Notes under the pieces: generated by a model
What the model saw: only the letters and a program-made list of their open reading frames with translations
What the model was told of the DNA's origin: nothing
Database searches by the model: none
Shown here: in pieces, positions 5,828-8,388 of the stretch
Layout: each line of letters opens with the position of its first letter
Position numbering within the stretch: position 1 is the stretch's first letter
Program-made: the position numbers and the translations under genes
From: an uncultured Eubacteriales bacterium
GTDB lineage: Bacteria; Bacillota; Clostridia; Oscillospirales; CAG-272
NCBI GenBank assembly: GCA_949878535.1
Contig: CATLAS010000023.1
Coordinates: forward strand, 1-8,388
Length of the DNA: 8,388 bases
Direction: 5' to 3'

Positions 5828-8388
5828 ATGGATCGGAAGGTGAAAAAAAGGATATGCGGCGTTTTAGCTGCGCTGCTTGTTTTTATGGCGTGTATATCGC
5901 CGGTGTTACATATTGCTGCAGCTGCAAACTTTGATGATGTTTTGTATGCTGCAATGGATATTATACAACAGAATGAGGGCTCATACGGATCGGTAAACAA
6001 AGATGATAACGGTGCGTTGAGCATTGGCTGGATTCAATGGCACGGCAACCGCGCGCTGAATCTTTTGAAGGATATTGTGGCTGCAAATCTCTCGCAGGCA
6101 AGAAATATTTTAGGAGATGCGCTGTACAACGAGATAACAACTTCTACGTCTTGGTCAACGCGTATATTAACAGACGATGAAAAGAATGCAATTTCTGCTC
6201 TCCTGAAAACAGATGAGGGAAGAAGCGCACAGGATGCACTTGCTTCCAAGGATATTTCTGCATACATATACCGCAGTATGGGATATGGGGTTACCAGCCC
6301 CAGTGCACTGGTATATTTTGCAGAACTGGAGAACCAGTGCGGGGCAGGCGGTGCAAAACGGGTTATCGCTGCTGCTGCGAATCTTGTGGGCGGCGATTAT
6401 GGTGCAATTACGCTGGATGCAGCGCATCGCGCTGCACTTGCCGATTCGGTTGCAGGAAAAAGCGAATTTGTTACCAGACGCAACAAGGTATATAATTATG
6501 TGCTGTGCCTTGGATGGGACGATGTTTCCATTGCAGAAGGATGTGAAATCTGGAAGGTTACTACCACTCTCAACGTGCGCAGCGGACCAGGTGTGAATCA
6601 TCCTATAAAAACGTCTTTGAGCGGTGGATCGGCTGTTTTTATCACAGAAAAGGTTATCGTGAACGGATCCACCTGGGGAGAGAGCAATATGGGATGGCTG
6701 CATCTGGGATATTGCAGCCATATAAGCGGAAATATACCGTCCAAGCTTGGGTTTGATCCTGCTGGCGGTACACTTGGTACTGCCAGGGCGACGACGGACA
6801 TCACCAATTATAATGCCGGCCGTCCTTCCGATGCCTTGTCTATTTTCACTTCCGCAACGTACGGATCCAATACGGGCACCAACATATACGGAATGGAAGC
6901 TGCCGTAGATATGAGCGGAAAAGTTACGGCTATAGAAGGCTATGGAAATGGGAATATGCAGATTCCCAAGGGGGGATTTGTCGTTTCCGGAAACGGGGCA
7001 GGATTTTCCTGGATATACGGAAATGTAAAAGTTGGAGATTATATCTGGGCAGACCCGGCAAGCATGACTGTTTCAGTATTTGATTCCTATGAAGCATATT
7101 TATCCCAGGGAAAAGTAGTGGAAAAAGATAAGGCTGTTGGAACTTTGCCTGCACCCGTACGGGAAGGCTACGTGTTTGACGGCTGGTATACAGAGGCATC
7201 CGGCGGTACGCAGGTGACAGCAGATACGGTATATTCTGAAAGAACCTGTAAAGTACTGTATGCGCATTGGCGTGAACTGCAAAACGGACCGATTCAGTAT
7301 GATCCTGCGGACGGTGTAATTGAAGGCGCATTTACGCAGAACATTCAGGGTGTAGACAGTGGGCGAGATCTGGATTGGCTTGTGGTGTTCACAAAGGGAG
7401 AGACGACAGGAACAAATGTGTATGGATCGGAAACCGTTGTGGAAGCGGACGGAAGAGTCAGTGCTGTATATCCTTACGGTGTAGGCAACAGTGTGATTCC
7501 TGCGGGCGGTTTTGTCCTGTCTGGACATAATCAGATGTCTTACTGGCTGACAGATAATATTCATGTAGGGGATTATGTTTTCTATAATAAGGCTGCAAAA
7601 ACAATCACGGTTTGCAGTTCTGAGGACGTATATAAAACCCTTGCAAGGCAGATTAAGGAAGGCGATCCGATAGGTGGTGCACTGCCGGAGGCTGTCAGAG
7701 AGCACTATACTTTTACCGGATGGTATATGGCAAACGGAACGAAAGCAGATGAAAATACCATTGTGCCGGTAGGAGGATTGACCCTTACTGCCGGGTGGGA
7801 GCGAATTTCTGCTACAATTACGTTAAATCCGAAAAAAGGCTCTTTGGAACCCATAGAAAAAGCTGAGAAAAAGGCTAGGGCTATGGACGAATACCGCAGT
7901 GAAAATGCACTGATTGTATATACGCCTGCGTATGGAGATTATACCGGAACCAATAGTTACGGCGTTGAAGTAACGATAGACACCAGAACTGGGAAAGTCA
8001 TTTCAGCGCCAGGATACGGTGTGGGCAATTCATCAATTCCTGTTGGATGTCTTGTCCTATCGGGACATGGAGAGGGCGCTTGGTGGCTGCAGGAGAATGT
8101 GGCATTGGGGGATTATGTGTTAGTGGGCGCTTCTCTGACTGTTTCAGTATATACTCCGGAAGAGTTTTTAAAAACAAACAAGCTGCAGGTATATCATGGG
8201 GATCCTATCGGTCAGATGCCTGTTCCAGTGCTTGCAGACATGGAATTTGTCGGCTGGTTTACAGACTCTGGCGTGCAGATTACTGCCGATACAATATCTG
8301 ATTTTGTTGGAAAAACAACTTTGTATGCACACTACGTTGACCCATTCTTTGGCTTGACTTTTGAAAGCGGAATTGGAAGCGGTGGTCC
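5828..8388 (+). CDS. Secreted modular cell-wall protein: lysozyme-like domain, SH3b, tandem TGTN/InlB-type units; 3'-truncated by window edge
   Basis: The frame stays open for 853 codons to the window end. Residues 1-33 are a signal peptide (basic VKKR, hydrophobic core, AAAA cleavage zone). Residues 36-230 look like a helical lysozyme/chitosanase-type hydrolase domain; NEGSYGSVNKDDNGALSIGW at 49-68 offers E50 and D59/D60 as candidate catalytic acids, and IQWHG follows. Residues 238-300 are a bacterial SH3 domain (TLNVRSGPG, WGESNMGWLHLGYC). Then come three two-part units. The first part has YG..TGTN.YG, (Y)G.GN..IP and SG(H/N) with GDY(V/I). The second is an InlB/Listeria-Bacteroides repeat with F.GW(Y/F) and LYAH(W/Y). 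The protein is probably exported and retained in the wall, acting on peptidoglycan or another glycan. The start at 5828 is chosen for GGAAAGG at 5816-5822. The exact substrate is unknown, and any C-terminal anchor lies outside the window. Confidence 0.85.
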   Translation, partial: MDRKVKKRICGVLAALLVFMACISPVLHIAAAANFDDVLYAAMDIIQQNEGSYGSVNKDDNGALSIGWIQWHGNRALNLLKDIVAANLSQARNILGDALYNEITTSTSWSTRILTDDEKNAISALLKTDEGRSAQDALASKDISAYIYRSMGYGVTSPSALVYFAELENQCGAGGAKRVIAAAANLVGGDYGAITLDAAHRAALADSVAGKSEFVTRRNKVYNYVLCLGWDDVSIAEGCEIWKVTTTLNVRSGPGVNHPIKTSLSGGSAVFITEKVIVNGSTWGESNMGWLHLGYCSHISGNIPSKLGFDPAGGTLGTARATTDITNYNAGRPSDALSIFTSATYGSNTGTNIYGMEAAVDMSGKVTAIEGYGNGNMQIPKGGFVVSGNGAGFSWIYGNVKVGDYIWADPASMTVSVFDSYEAYLSQGKVVEKDKAVGTLPAPVREGYVFDGWYTEASGGTQVTADTVYSERTCKVLYAHWRELQNGPIQYDPADGVIEGAFTQNIQGVDSGRDLDWLVVFTKGETTGTNVYGSETVVEADGRVSAVYPYGVGNSVIPAGGFVLSGHNQMSYWLTDNIHVGDYVFYNKAAKTITVCSSEDVYKTLARQIKEGDPIGGALPEAVREHYTFTGWYMANGTKADENTIVPVGGLTLTAGWERISATITLNPKKGSLEPIEKAEKKARAMDEYRSENALIVYTPAYGDYTGTNSYGVEVTIDTRTGKVISAPGYGVGNSSIPVGCLVLSGHGEGAWWLQENVALGDYVLVGASLTVSVYTPEEFLKTNKLQVYHGDPIGQMPVPVLADMEFVGWFTDSGVQITADTISDFVGKTTLYAHYVDPFFGLTFESGIGSGG
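6821..8335 (+). repeat. Three tandem two-module protein repeats within the secreted protein gene
   Basis: Unit 1 covers residues 332-481 (6821-7270), unit 2 513-657 (7364-7798) and unit 3 690-836 (7895-8335). The TGTN motifs fall at residues 349, 527 and 706, a period of 178-179 residues. The similarity is at protein level; the DNA copies have clearly diverged, so the duplications are old. The linkers before units 2 and 3 (IQYDPADGVIEGAF, ITLNPKKGSLEP) look like InlB-repeat beta strands. LTFESGIGSGG after unit 3 resembles them, hinting at a fourth unit beyond the window. Confidence 0.75.

Noticed and set aside
5882..5893. Possible lipobox (F-M-A-C22) in the signal peptide
   Set aside because: The -3 position is Phe rather than Leu/Val/Ile, and a better signal-peptidase I site (AAAA at 30-33) follows, so a lipoprotein is less likely.
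7100..7705. 201-codon minus-strand frame inside the secreted protein gene
   Set aside because: The plus strand encodes repeated conserved modules across the same bases, so this is a shadow frame, as is the one at 6167-6721.
1..8388. CRISPR array, transposase, phage gene or toxin-antitoxin pair
   Set aside because: No spaced direct repeats, transposase motifs or small paired ORFs of that kind were seen on either strand.

Overview
The window looks like chromosomal DNA of an endospore-forming, moderate-GC member of the Firmicutes, most likely a Clostridia (Oscillospiraceae/Ruminococcaceae-like) species. This rests on four things: a PASTA-domain Ser/Thr kinase next to rsgA, a SpoVM-like micro-gene, the Gram-positive order rpmG-secE-nusG-rplK-rplA, and strong AGGAGG-type ribosome binding sites. 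The taxonomic placement is inference; no rRNA gene is present to settle it.

Region 1 (1-2820, + strand) is a signalling, ribosome-maturation and sporulation cluster. It holds the 3' part of a prkC-type membrane kinase (the N-lobe lies upstream of the window), then rsgA 10 nt later (a circularly permuted GTPase for 30S maturation). After these comes a 25-codon gene that I identify as spoVM, the coat-anchoring amphipathic peptide. It is easily missed because of its size. A long perfect-to-near-perfect hairpin follows it.

Region 2 (2821-3227) is a convergent intergenic region. It holds GC-rich hairpin sequences in inverted orientation, probably a REP/MITE-like element, and a bidirectional terminator.

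Region 3 (3228-5656, - strand) is the ribosomal and transcription operon rpmG-secE-nusG-rplK-rplA, read right to left from a perfect-consensus sigma-A promoter (TTGACA-17-TATAAT). Between nusG and rplK lies an RNA structure that resembles the L1-binding site of 23S rRNA, the expected autoregulatory site for L1. The operon ends after rplA; rplJ and rplL do not follow.

Region 4 (5709-8388, + strand) has a second perfect-consensus promoter, divergent from the first. It drives a very long secreted protein that runs off the window with 853 codons visible. The protein has a signal peptide, a lysozyme/chitosanase-like domain, an SH3b domain, and then three tandem copies of a two-part unit: a 'YG..TGTN.YG / IP.G..(V/L)SG' module followed by an InlB-type (Listeria-Bacteroides) repeat. 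A fourth unit may begin at the window edge. This modular wall-associated protein is the least described item here. No CRISPR array, transposase, tRNA or rRNA gene was seen.
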